Source: Planctomycetota bacterium (GTDB taxonomy: Bacteria; Planctomycetota; JAPUJT01). From it: 64,000 nt of DNA. A program made the position numbers and the translations under genes. The stretch lies in contig JAPUJT010000064.1 of NCBI GenBank assembly GCA_027296055.1, forward strand, positions 62,001 through 126,000, in the 5' to 3' direction. The notes below the pieces were generated by a model. It was not told the DNA's origin and did not search any database. It saw only the letters and a list, made by a program, of their open reading frames with translations. Positions 38,001-49,295 of this stretch are shown one piece after another (position 1 is the stretch's first letter; each line of letters opens with the position of its first letter).

Positions 38001-39131
38001 ATGAAGACCGCCTTGGTCCACGACTGGCTTACGGGATGGCGCGGGGGCGAGAGGTGCCTGGAGGCGATCCTCCCCCTTTTCCCCGACGCCCCGGTCTACA
38101 CGCTCTTTCACCACCCGGGGAGCGCGAAAAAGGAAATCGAGTCTCGCCCGATTGTCACGTCCCCCCTCCAACGGTGGCCGGTCCCGCGAAGCCGATATCG
38201 ATGGTTGCTCCCCTTCTTCCCCTGGGCCGCGTCGCGGCTCGACCTGGATGGCTTCGACCTGGTCCTCTCGATCAGCCATTGCGTGGCGAAGGGTGTTATC
38301 ATCCCCCCTGGGGCGATCCATGTCTCCTACTGCCTCACTCCGATGCGTTACGCCTGGGACCTGGGGGGCGAGTACTGGCGGGGCAGCCGTCTGCCTCTCC
38401 CCGCCGCGCCCGGAGGGGCCCTTCTTCGGGCGTGGCTCCGCGCCTGGGATCGCGAGACGAGCCGGAGAGTCACGCGGTTCGCCGCGATTTCCCGCTTCGT
38501 CGCCGCGCGAATCCGGCGAGTGTATGGACGCGAGTCGGAGCTGATCCCTCCCCCGGTCGACTGCACGCGATTCGTGCCGGACGGTCGACCGGAGAGCTAC
38601 TTTCTGATCGTCTCCGCGCTGCAACCGTACAAACGCGTCGCGGATGCGGTGCTGGCGTTTCGCCGGCTGCGGTTGCCGCTTCGCATCGTGGGGATCGGTC
38701 CAGAGCGCCGTCGCCTGGAGAAGCTGGCCGGGCCCGAGACCGAATTCGTCGGAGCGGTGGATGAAGAGGCGCTCGTGAAGCTCTACGCCGGCTGTCGCGC
38801 CCTGGTCTTCGCCGGCGTGGATGACTTCGGTCTCGCCCCGGTCGAAGCGATGGCCTGTGGGCGGCCGGTCGTGGCCCTCGGGAGAGGAGGAGTGCTCGAC
38901 ACGGTGATCCCTCTCCACGGACGCAACAAAAAAGACGCCACCGGCGTCCTGTATCGAGGGGAAGGGCCGGGGCCTCTCGGCGAGGCCATCGGGCGTTTCA
39001 TCCGCAACGAGGATCGTTTTGATCCCTCGGTGGCCCGGCGCCGAGCCCTCGAGTTCGACCTTCCCCGATTCCAGGAGCGCATGCGGAGCTTCCTCGAAGC
39101 AGCGATCGCCAGACGAGGGGACCGATGCTGA
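38001..39131 (+). CDS. GT4 family glycosyltransferase (mannosyltransferase-like)
   Basis: MKTALVHDWLTGWRGGERCLEAILPLFPDAPVYTLFH; GVDDFGLAPVEAMACGRPVVALGRGG. Confidence 0.9.
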   Translation: MKTALVHDWLTGWRGGERCLEAILPLFPDAPVYTLFHHPGSAKKEIESRPIVTSPLQRWPVPRSRYRWLLPFFPWAASRLDLDGFDLVLSISHCVAKGVIIPPGAIHVSYCLTPMRYAWDLGGEYWRGSRLPLPAAPGGALLRAWLRAWDRETSRRVTRFAAISRFVAARIRRVYGRESELIPPPVDCTRFVPDGRPESYFLIVSALQPYKRVADAVLAFRRLRLPLRIVGIGPERRRLEKLAGPETEFVGAVDEEALVKLYAGCRALVFAGVDDFGLAPVEAMACGRPVVALGRGGVLDTVIPLHGRNKKDATGVLYRGEGPGPLGEAIGRFIRNEDRFDPSVARRRALEFDLPRFQERMRSFLEAAIARRGDRC

Positions 39132-40519
39132 AGCGACACCACCAGCTGATGCTCTCGATCCTGGTCATCCTCGACGCCGCCGCCACCGCTCTCTGCTGGC
39201 TGATCGCCTACTTCCTCCGGGCACACCTGGGACTGCTCGCCGTGACGCCGGGGAATCTCGATCCCCGTCTCTACACCTCGCTCCTCGCCGTCGCCGTCAT
39301 CGTCGGGCTGGTGTCCTACAAGGCCTGCGGTCTCTACCGTCCGATGCGCCTCGGGACCATGGGGAGAGAGCTGTGGGAGATAGCCAAGGCGACGATCCTC
39401 TCCCTGTCGATCCTGGCCGCCCTGCTCTTCTTCCTGGGTGTGCGGGACGTCTCGCGCGGGGTCGTGGTTCTGTTCGCCGCCATCCACCCGGGTCTGTTCT
39501 TCGCCTCACGCGTCTCGATCCGGCTCGCCCTCCGTCGGATGCGACGCCGCGGCCTCAACCGGCGCTACGCACTGATCGTCGGGGCCGGCAGAGCAGGGCA
39601 GAGGATGGCGGAGGCGATCGCACGAAACCCGTGGACGGGGATCGAGGTGCTGGGCTTCCTCGATGACCGTCCGGAGCGGCACGGAAAAATCTACCTGGAC
39701 CGCCCTGTCCTCGGGCCGGTGGCCCTCCTCAAGGACCTCCTCGCCGAAAAGACGGTCGATCAGGTCTACCTCTCCCTGCCGCCGGACGAGAAGGACGGGA
39801 TCTCGACCGCGATCGATGCGCTGGGACAGGCGCCCGTGGACGTCAAGTTGATTCCCGAGGGGCTGGATCTCCTGTCCCTCCGTAGAGAGATCTCGTCGCT
39901 GGACGGCATCCCGGTGATCAATCTGCGCGAGAGCCCGCTGTCCGGGTGGAACCTGGCGCTCAAGCGAACCGTGGACATCAGCCTGTCCTGCGCCGTGATG
40001 GTCTTCACGGCGCCTGTGATGCTGGGTATCTCCGTGGCGATCCTCATGACCTCCGGCAGACCCATCTTCTTCAGCCAGACCCGGATGGGCCTCGACGGCC
40101 GATCTTTTAGGATCCTGAAGTTCAGAACGATGCGCGTCGGGGCCGAGAGCGAATCGTGGACCCGGCCGGACGACCCCCGCCGCACGGCGCTAGGAAGGTG
40201 GCTACGGCGCTTCAGCCTGGATGAGCTGCCCCAGTTCCTGAACGTGATCCTGGGGGAGATGAGCATCGTGGGTCCTCGCCCCGAGCGCCCTCTCCTGATC
40301 GAAGAGTTCCGCCGCACCTTCCCCCGCTACATGCTGCGGCACCGGGTCAGGGCCGGGATCACCGGCTGGGCTCAGGTCTCCGGGTGGCGGGGGAACACCT
40401 CCGTGAGGAAGAGGATCCAGTATGATCTTTATTACATCGAGAACTGGTCAATGGGCTTCGACTTGCGGATCCTGGGGCTCACCCTGCTGAGGGGGTTCGT
40501 GCAGCGGAACGCCTACTGA
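39125..40519 (+). CDS. Undecaprenyl-phosphate sugar phosphotransferase (WbaP/WcaJ-type polyprenyl glycosylphosphotransferase)
   Basis: N-terminal TM bundle, VGAGRAGQRMAEAI; C-terminal LKRTVDISLSCAVMVFTAPVM...RMGLDGRSFRILKFRTM...DELPQFLNVILGEMSIVGPRPERP. Confidence 0.93.
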   Translation: MLKRHHQLMLSILVILDAAATALCWLIAYFLRAHLGLLAVTPGNLDPRLYTSLLAVAVIVGLVSYKACGLYRPMRLGTMGRELWEIAKATILSLSILAALLFFLGVRDVSRGVVVLFAAIHPGLFFASRVSIRLALRRMRRRGLNRRYALIVGAGRAGQRMAEAIARNPWTGIEVLGFLDDRPERHGKIYLDRPVLGPVALLKDLLAEKTVDQVYLSLPPDEKDGISTAIDALGQAPVDVKLIPEGLDLLSLRREISSLDGIPVINLRESPLSGWNLALKRTVDISLSCAVMVFTAPVMLGISVAILMTSGRPIFFSQTRMGLDGRSFRILKFRTMRVGAESESWTRPDDPRRTALGRWLRRFSLDELPQFLNVILGEMSIVGPRPERPLLIEEFRRTFPRYMLRHRVRAGITGWAQVSGWRGNTSVRKRIQYDLYYIENWSMGFDLRILGLTLLRGFVQRNAY

Positions 40520-41907
40520 ACCACACCGATCACCAGCCTCTTGAACTCGTCCCCCCTCTCCTCATAATTCAGATACTGATCGTAGGAAGCGCAGCCGGGT
40601 GAGAGAAGAATGGTGCAGCCCTCCTTCGCCTCCTCCCGGACCAGACGCACCGCCTCCTCCAGCGACTTGCAAACGATCCGGAGGGGAATGGCTGATTCGA
40701 TCTCCCTGGCGATCCTCGGACCCGCCTCGCCGAAGAGATAGGCCTTCGCCACTCGCCCGGCCGCCGCGCGCGCGATCGGCCCGATCGATTCGTCACTCTC
40801 CTTGCCCCCTCCTATCCAGTGTATGGGACCTTCGAGAGATTCGATGGCGGCGGCAGCAGCAGCGGGCGTCGTGGCCTTCGAATCGTTGAAAAACTCGACG
40901 CCTTCGAGCGTTGCGACTCGCTCCAGGCGATGCGGGAGTCCCCGAAACCCCAGAACGGCCGAACGGATCGCCTCGAGGTCGATTCCAACCGCGCGAGCTG
41001 CCAGAGCGGCAGCCATGACGTTCGAAGGCTGGAACTTTCCTCGAATCGGAATCTCATCTACCGCGCAGATGGCCTCCATCGTCCCATCGATGCGAATCCA
41101 CAACTTGCCGTCTTTCAACATCGAGTCGACGTTCGAAGCATCCCCTGTGGAAAACCAGAAAGTACGCGCCGGTGCGTCGAGGCCCCACTCGCGCACTGTC
41201 GGGTCATCCCGGTTCAGTATGGCCGCGTCTCCCGACGCCTGAAACTCGAGGATCCCTCTCTTCGCGGTGGCGTAAGACGCTGAATCTTCATGCCAGTCCA
41301 GATGGTGTGGGGAAAAGTTGGTGATCACGCTCACCTTGGGACTCACGGACAGCTCTCGCAACCAGTGGAGCTGAAAGCTGGAGAGCTCGAGGACGACGGT
41401 CACATCCGGGCCGAGGCGATCCGCCTGGCCGAGGAGGGAGCCCCCGATGTTTCCTCCCGAGAAGACAGGGCGGCCGGACTCCCGGATCATATCGGTCAGG
41501 AGGGCGGTCGTGGTCGTCTTGCCCCGGGTCCCGGTGACGCCGATCGGGTAAGCCTCCATCCGATCCCACAAGATGTTCAGAGGGCTGGTGATCGGAGTGC
41601 TGGCGGCTCTTGCCGCGCGGATGAGGGGCGAGGCCGGGGGGACGGCGGGGCTGAATACAGCCAGGTCGCAGTCGCTCACGTCCTCGGGGCGGTTTTCACC
41701 GAGCCGATACCGGATGGGAAGGCCTTCGAGGGAGCCGAGCGAGGCCAGCAGTTTCTCGCGACGGCGGAGATCGGTCACGAGGACATCTGCGCCCTCTTCC
41801 ACGAAGAACCGCGCCGCTCCGACGCCCCCGCCGAAGGTCCCGAGGCCGACCACGGTGACCTTTTTTCCCCGGAAGCCGCCCCGGGGCGATCGTGGCGCCC
41901 GGTTCAC
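40513..41907 (-). CDS. murD: UDP-N-acetylmuramoylalanine--D-glutamate ligase
   Basis: VTVVGLGTFGGGVGAARFFVEEGADVLVTDLR; GVTGTRGKTTTTALLTDMI; FFNDSKATTPAAAAAAIESL; LLSPGCASYDQYLNYEERGDEFKRLV. Confidence 0.95.
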   Translation of the reverse strand: MNRAPRSPRGGFRGKKVTVVGLGTFGGGVGAARFFVEEGADVLVTDLRRREKLLASLGSLEGLPIRYRLGENRPEDVSDCDLAVFSPAVPPASPLIRAARAASTPITSPLNILWDRMEAYPIGVTGTRGKTTTTALLTDMIRESGRPVFSGGNIGGSLLGQADRLGPDVTVVLELSSFQLHWLRELSVSPKVSVITNFSPHHLDWHEDSASYATAKRGILEFQASGDAAILNRDDPTVREWGLDAPARTFWFSTGDASNVDSMLKDGKLWIRIDGTMEAICAVDEIPIRGKFQPSNVMAAALAARAVGIDLEAIRSAVLGFRGLPHRLERVATLEGVEFFNDSKATTPAAAAAAIESLEGPIHWIGGGKESDESIGPIARAAAGRVAKAYLFGEAGPRIAREIESAIPLRIVCKSLEEAVRLVREEAKEGCTILLSPGCASYDQYLNYEERGDEFKRLVIGVVQ

Positions 41908-42296
41908 TCGACTCCCCGGTAAGCCGCCGCTCGCTCGAGGACGGCCTTGACCGTCTCTTCCTCCAGGGCCGGAAGAACGACCGTGACCTCCGTTGTGTCG
42001 TGGAAGGTAAAGGGTAGGAGTCCGAATATCAGATCCAGGGGGGGGATCTCGTAAAGGGGCGGGCGCAGGGGGATCTCCACGTCGACCGGCGCGTGGCCCT
42101 CGGCGATCACGACGGCCCGACGGGTCCCATACCAGAGGAACGGCTCGTCCCGGGGGGTCTTGCCTATCCTGCGGCCATCCAGGTAGACCAGGGCCCCGGC
42201 TGGCTCGCTACGCAGGAGCATCTTGCGCTCCACGCAAGCGATGGGGAGAACCAAGACGAGAATGAGCGCCGCCTTGGTCCTGAATATCCAACGGAT
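41904..42296 (-). CDS. PEGA-domain lipoprotein
   Basis: LILVLVLPIAC lipobox, MLLRSEPAGALVYLDGRRIGKTPRDEPFLWYGTRRAVVIAEGH (PEGA). Start uncertain; the upstream ATG at 42368 lies in the tRNA-Ser gene. Confidence 0.65.
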   Translation of the reverse strand: MRWIFRTKAALILVLVLPIACVERKMLLRSEPAGALVYLDGRRIGKTPRDEPFLWYGTRRAVVIAEGHAPVDVEIPLRPPLYEIPPLDLIFGLLPFTFHDTTEVTVVLPALEEETVKAVLERAAAYRGVE

Positions 42297-42318
42297 GGGA
42301 ACGTCCCCCCCAGAATAC

Positions 42319-42411
42319 TGGCGGAGAGGCCGGGATTCGAACCCGGGGAAGAGGCAATACCCCTTCAACGGATTAGCAATCCGCCGCTTTCGACCGCTCA
42401 GCCACCTCTCC
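42319..42411 (-). tRNA. tRNA-Ser(GCU)
   Basis: Reverse complement GGAGAGGTGGCTGAGCGG...CGGATTGCTAATCC...GGGTTCGAATCCC...CCTCTCCGCCA; anticodon GCT, long variable arm, encoded CCA. Confidence 0.95.
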
Positions 42412-42453
42412 GTGTTCTTCGTACGCAGGCAAGGGCAACGCTTCGTTTTCTAT

Positions 42454-42545
42454 TGGCGGAGGGTGTAGGATTCGAACCCACGGTCCCCGGGTATGGGGAC
42501 AACGGTTTTCAAAACCGCCGCATTCGACCGCTCTGCCAACCCTCC
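42454..42545 (-). tRNA. tRNA-Ser(UGA)
   Basis: Reverse complement GGAGGGTTGGCAGAGCGG...CGGTTTTGAAAACCG...GGGTTCGAATCC...CCTCCGCCA; anticodon TGA, long variable arm. Confidence 0.95.
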
Positions 42546-42584
42546 TTGTTCAGCAAGGCGTCGTATCTGTCGGCGTCTCCGCCG

Positions 42585-43184
42585 CTACGGGAAAACTCTG
42601 AACCGTCCCAGAGGCCAGAATCGAAAGAACGCTCGTCCCACGACCGCCTCTTCGTCAATGAACCCCAAGATCCGGGAGCGACTGTCGTTCGAGCTTTTTC
42701 GATTGTCGCCAAGGACAAAGAGCATTCCTTCAGGCACGATATCCTCGGAATAGTCTCTCTGATCTCGATTGTTCTCATCAATGAAGATTTCCTCGACGAA
42801 CTCCCCATCGACATAGACCACGCCCTGGCGTATCTCCACCTGCTGACCCGCCGTCGCGACGACACGCTTGATAAGCTTCTTGCTCTCAACCGGATGTGGA
42901 AACACCACGATGTCTCCGAACCGGTATTGCCGGAAGTGGTGCGTCAACTTCTCGACGAAAAGCCTATCCGAGTGCTTCAGTGTTGGCTCCATCGAGGCGC
43001 CCTTGATCTGATATCCCTCGGCAACGTGCGCCCGGAAGATGAGCACGAGCACGAGAGCGAAGAAGAGTGACTTCAACCATCCGCGGATCTCCTCCGCGAG
43101 GCGTTCTGTGGACGCCTGCTTGGGATGCGTGACGGCGGGTCCGTCTTCCTTCTCGTTCGCGTCGGGTGCCGGCTGATCTGGCAT
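42585..43184 (-). CDS. lepB: Signal peptidase I
   Basis: YQIKGASMEPTLKHSDRLFVEKL (catalytic Ser), DIVVFPHPVESKKLIKRVVATAGQQVEIR (Lys), LGDNRKSSNDSR. Confidence 0.95.
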   Translation of the reverse strand: MPDQPAPDANEKEDGPAVTHPKQASTERLAEEIRGWLKSLFFALVLVLIFRAHVAEGYQIKGASMEPTLKHSDRLFVEKLTHHFRQYRFGDIVVFPHPVESKKLIKRVVATAGQQVEIRQGVVYVDGEFVEEIFIDENNRDQRDYSEDIVPEGMLFVLGDNRKSSNDSRSRILGFIDEEAVVGRAFFRFWPLGRFRVFP

Positions 43185-43311
43185 GCCAAATTCCGGGGAA
43201 AAACTCTTTTCAGAAAAAATGTTTCGCGGCCACTTTGCATCCTAGCAAACCCATTGGGCGTGTCAAGATAGATCCGATCGCGCCCGCGCGCGAGTCAGCA
43301 TCAAAAACGAG

Positions 43312-43339
43312 TTGACACTCTTCGCGTGTCTGCTATCAT
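43312..43339 (+). promoter_or_regulatory. Putative dnaA promoter
   Basis: TTGACA (43312..43317)-N16-TATCAT (43334..43339). Confidence 0.6.
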
Positions 43340-43461
43340 GCCGCGCGTTCACTGGGTCCCGCGATAATTCATTCATCGAAAACGTTTTGCATCGCGAGTC
43401 CGATTTGTATCGGGGCCCATCGAAATTCGTCATCCATCCAAACTAACAGGCACATCCCAGC

Positions 43462-44784
43462 ATGGAAGGATCTCCCCCCGGAGTTTGGGAGCGCGCTCTC
43501 GAGTTTCTCGAGCAGAAGCTCCGGCCAAGTCAGTTTCACACGTGGTTTCAGGCGATCGACTGCCTCGAAGTCGATGATCGTTCGATCTATCTGGCGGTGC
43601 CGAGCCGGAGCTTCCGCGATTGGATCCTCAAGAACTACAGGGACGTGCTGCAGGAAGCGGTCCGGCGTAGCGACGGGGTAGAGCGAAGCGTGGAGTTCGT
43701 GGTTCGTCCTCTACCCAAAGTGCCGCCGCGTCCGCCCGAAGCGCCTCCGAAAATCCACAACCAGGTCCTCCTCAATCCCCTCTACACGTTCGAGAACTTC
43801 GTCGTGGGGCCAAGCAACCGCCTGGCTCACGCCGCGGCGGTTGCCGTAACCGAGTCTCCGGGCACAGGCTATAACCCCCTCTTCCTCCCTGGCGCCGCCG
43901 GGTTAGGCAAGACACATCTACTTCAGGCCGCGGCCCATGCCGCCCTCGTCGCCCGCCCGGACGCGAACCTCGTCTACCTGTCGTGCGAGGCCTTCGTCAA
44001 TCAGTTCATCTCGGCGGTGGCGAAGGGCGACCTGGAAAGCTTTCGTTACCGATTCCGGCACGTGGACTTCCTGTTCATTGATGATATTCATTTCCTGGCC
44101 CGAAAGGATCGGACGCAGGAGGAATTTTTCCATACGTTCAACACGCTTTACAATGCCCAGCGCCAGATCGTCCTTTCCAGTGACAGTCCCCCCAAGGAGA
44201 TCCCCACGCTCGAAGAACGGCTGGTTTCCAGGTTCAAGTGGGGACTCGTCGCGCGGGTCGAGCCCCCATCCTTCGAGACCCGGATGGCGATCATTCATTC
44301 CAAGGCCAAGCTGCGTGGTCGCGAGCTGCCCCAGAGCGTGACGGAGTACATCGCGTCGCGGATCGAGACAAACATCCGTGAACTCGAGGGCGCCATAAAC
44401 AAGATCCAGGGCTACGCCGCCCTCGTCCAGAAGCCGATCAGCCTGGGAATGGCCAAGGAAGCGCTCCGGGACTCGTTCGCTCCTGCGCGAGAAGCCACGA
44501 TTGCAGACATTCACAACGAGGTGACGAATTACTTCGATCTGAAACCTGCCGACGTACTGTCGAGGAAGCGTTCCAAGTCCATTGTCTTCCCCCGCCAGAT
44601 CGGCATGTACCTCGCCCGGGAACTGACAGGTCTCTCCCTCAACCAGATAGGCGAGTACTTCGGCGGCCGGGATCACAGCACCGTTCTGTACTCCACGGAC
44701 AAGATTCGCCGCCTCCTGGACAGCGATCCGCTCACACAGGAAACCCTGGAAAGCCTGCGCAAAAAGATCTTGGGGAATGCCTAG
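43462..44784 (+). CDS. dnaA: Chromosomal replication initiator protein DnaA
   Basis: VWERALEFLEQKLRPSQFHTWFQAI; NPLYTFENFVVGPSNRLAHAAAVAV; FLPGAAGLGKTHLLQA; GLSLNQIGEYFGGRDHSTVLYSTDKI. Confidence 0.98.
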   Translation: MEGSPPGVWERALEFLEQKLRPSQFHTWFQAIDCLEVDDRSIYLAVPSRSFRDWILKNYRDVLQEAVRRSDGVERSVEFVVRPLPKVPPRPPEAPPKIHNQVLLNPLYTFENFVVGPSNRLAHAAAVAVTESPGTGYNPLFLPGAAGLGKTHLLQAAAHAALVARPDANLVYLSCEAFVNQFISAVAKGDLESFRYRFRHVDFLFIDDIHFLARKDRTQEEFFHTFNTLYNAQRQIVLSSDSPPKEIPTLEERLVSRFKWGLVARVEPPSFETRMAIIHSKAKLRGRELPQSVTEYIASRIETNIRELEGAINKIQGYAALVQKPISLGMAKEALRDSFAPAREATIADIHNEVTNYFDLKPADVLSRKRSKSIVFPRQIGMYLARELTGLSLNQIGEYFGGRDHSTVLYSTDKIRRLLDSDPLTQETLESLRKKILGNA

Positions 44785-45045
44785 AACTTTCCACATTCTC
44801 TACTACCTGGAGGGATCGTTGGGTCGACTGCTGGAAAATGTGGACAAGAGGGGCCCCTCGATCACCGGTTGCCAAGACTTTGCCGGCAGGCTCTCCACAG
44901 GCCTGTTCCCGACCGAAGCCTGGTGGCCACCGGATGATATGGGGCATGGGCACTCGAGATCCGACCGCCGCCGGCATGCATGATGTCTGTTATGGATGAT
45001 AGATCTAAAGAGTTAAGAAGGATCCGCTAGAAGAGGAGACCCGAC
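44785..45045. other. Candidate oriC (dnaA-dnaN intergenic region)
   Basis: DnaA-box-like CTTTCCACA (44787..44795), TGTGGACAA = TTGTCCACA (44839..44847), weaker CTCTCCACA (44891..44899). Confidence 0.5.
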
Positions 45046-46155
45046 ATGAAGATCACGGTTCATGGGGGAGAATTCTCGAACGCTCTCGGCATCGTAGGGG
45101 GTGTCGTTCCCACCCGAGCGGCCAGACCCATCTTGCAGAATGTCTGCCTCTCCGCGCGGGGGAAGGATTTCGAGATCCTCGGGACGGACATGGAAGTGGG
45201 AGTTCGCCATCGCGTCGAAGAGGTGGAGATAGCCGAGGAAGGGGAGATCCTTCTCCCGGCAGCCCGGCTGAGCGCCATCATACGTGAGCTCGCGGGGGGC
45301 CAGGTGGAGATATCGTGCTCGGAGGGACGGGCCGAGATCCGTGCGCCGGGCTGCTACTTCAAGCTTGTAGGGGAAGAGGCGACGGATTTTCCTGTGATTC
45401 CTGCGTTTCCGAAGGGGTCCGGGCTGGAGATTCCTGCCGAGCTCCTCTCATCTCTGGTACGTCGAACCATGTTCGCAGCGGCTGCTGAAGAGTCACGGTA
45501 TGCGATCCATGGTGTCTTGATGGAACTGCAGCAGAAGGAAATCAGGATTGTCGCCACCGATGGGAAGCGGCTGGCATGGGCCACGGGGAAGCTCGAGAAG
45601 GGAGGAAAGAAAGGGAAGGAAACAGCCCTTCTTCCTGGAAGAGGACTTTCCCAGGTGTTGAAGGGCGTGGAGCCAGGTGAGGAGACGGTTCGCATGGTCT
45701 TCGAGGACAAACGTGTCCTGGCTCAGGCAGGGCGCTCCACCGTGGTGGCATCGAAGATCGAGGGGACCTTCCCCAATTACGAGGAAGTGGTCCCGAGCAA
45801 GTGCCTGGTCAAGGTCGAGGTGGATAGGGATGAGTTCGCCGCGTGTGTCCGACGGGGAGCCCTCCTCGCGTCGGAAGGCAGTCATGCGGTAGCCATAGAG
45901 TTTGGTCCAGAGCGATTGAAGCTTGGCGCCAAGGTTTCCAATGTAGGGGAGGGAGAGGTGGAGATGCCCATCCGGATGGACGGGGAGCCTCTCGAGGTCC
46001 ATTTCAACCCGAAGTACCTCCTCGACTACTTGAAGGTGGCCCAGGGAGAGAAGGTCAGGATCGAGATGAGTGACCCTCGGTCCGCCGTGGTGCTACGAGA
46101 TGAAGGGGGCTTGCTGTACGTTCTGATGCCCATCACCCTCGAAGGCGCCTCCTGA
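45046..46155 (+). CDS. dnaN: DNA polymerase III subunit beta
   Basis: MKITVHGGEFSNALGIVGGVVPTRAARPILQNVCLSARG...YVLMPITLEG. Confidence 0.95.
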   Translation: MKITVHGGEFSNALGIVGGVVPTRAARPILQNVCLSARGKDFEILGTDMEVGVRHRVEEVEIAEEGEILLPAARLSAIIRELAGGQVEISCSEGRAEIRAPGCYFKLVGEEATDFPVIPAFPKGSGLEIPAELLSSLVRRTMFAAAAEESRYAIHGVLMELQQKEIRIVATDGKRLAWATGKLEKGGKKGKETALLPGRGLSQVLKGVEPGEETVRMVFEDKRVLAQAGRSTVVASKIEGTFPNYEEVVPSKCLVKVEVDRDEFAACVRRGALLASEGSHAVAIEFGPERLKLGAKVSNVGEGEVEMPIRMDGEPLEVHFNPKYLLDYLKVAQGEKVRIEMSDPRSAVVLRDEGGLLYVLMPITLEGAS

Positions 46156-46186
46156 GCGTTTTCGCGATGAGAAAGGGATCCCTGCG

Positions 46187-46486
46187 GTGAAAAAGGTCTC
46201 ACAGCCCAAGAAGCTGGGCTCGAGTGTCTCGTCGTGGATTCGCTCCGCCAGGATGGGTCCCGGAGCGCGCATCCGGAAGGTCTGGGATGACCGTGTAGAG
46301 CCCTCTCTCAAGGTAAAGGCCCGCTTGGCGGAGCTGAAGTCAGACACCCTCTGGGTCGAGGTGGAGACGTCTGCAGCTCTGGAAGAGATGGCGACTTACG
46401 GGCGTGAACCGATACTCCGAGAGCTTGCAAGTGAGGGGATACGAGAGGTTCGTTTCGTCCTGCCCCGAAAGCGGCCCTGGCGGTAG
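46187..46486 (+). CDS. DUF721/DciA-like protein
   Basis: Located between dnaN and gyrB; RKVWDDRVEPSLKVKARLAELKSDTLWVEVETSAALEEMATYGREPILRELA fits the DUF721 pattern; GTG start. Confidence 0.7.
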   Translation: MKKVSQPKKLGSSVSSWIRSARMGPGARIRKVWDDRVEPSLKVKARLAELKSDTLWVEVETSAALEEMATYGREPILRELASEGIREVRFVLPRKRPWR

Positions 46487-46579
46487 ATACAAGCCCTTAT
46501 ACACTAACAAGTTACAAGTTCATTCCCGAAGATGATTCCCCCCGATTTTGACTAGGTATCGCGCGGAACAAGCTTATAA

Positions 46580-49174
<2,595 letters not shown>

Positions 49175-49209
49175 GCGGCCTCGCCGTGTAGACGGCCGGT
49201 TGCGACCCG

Positions 49210-49295
49210 TGTGGAGAAGTGCGGGGTGAACTCCTCAACTCGTTGGATCTCAACGGGTTGTCTCTCAAGAGAATTGTGGAGAACGCGGTGGATAA
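49210..49295 (+). other. Cluster of three same-orientation DnaA-box-like motifs at the gyrB-panB junction
   Basis: TGTGGAGAA (49210..49218), TGTGGAGAA (49275..49283), GGTGGATAA (49287..49295), resembling TGTGGATAA. Confidence 0.4.

Noticed and set aside
42319-42545. Two tRNA-Ser genes as a mobile-element integration site
   Set aside because: No integrase, direct repeat of the tRNA end or foreign-looking genes seen nearby.
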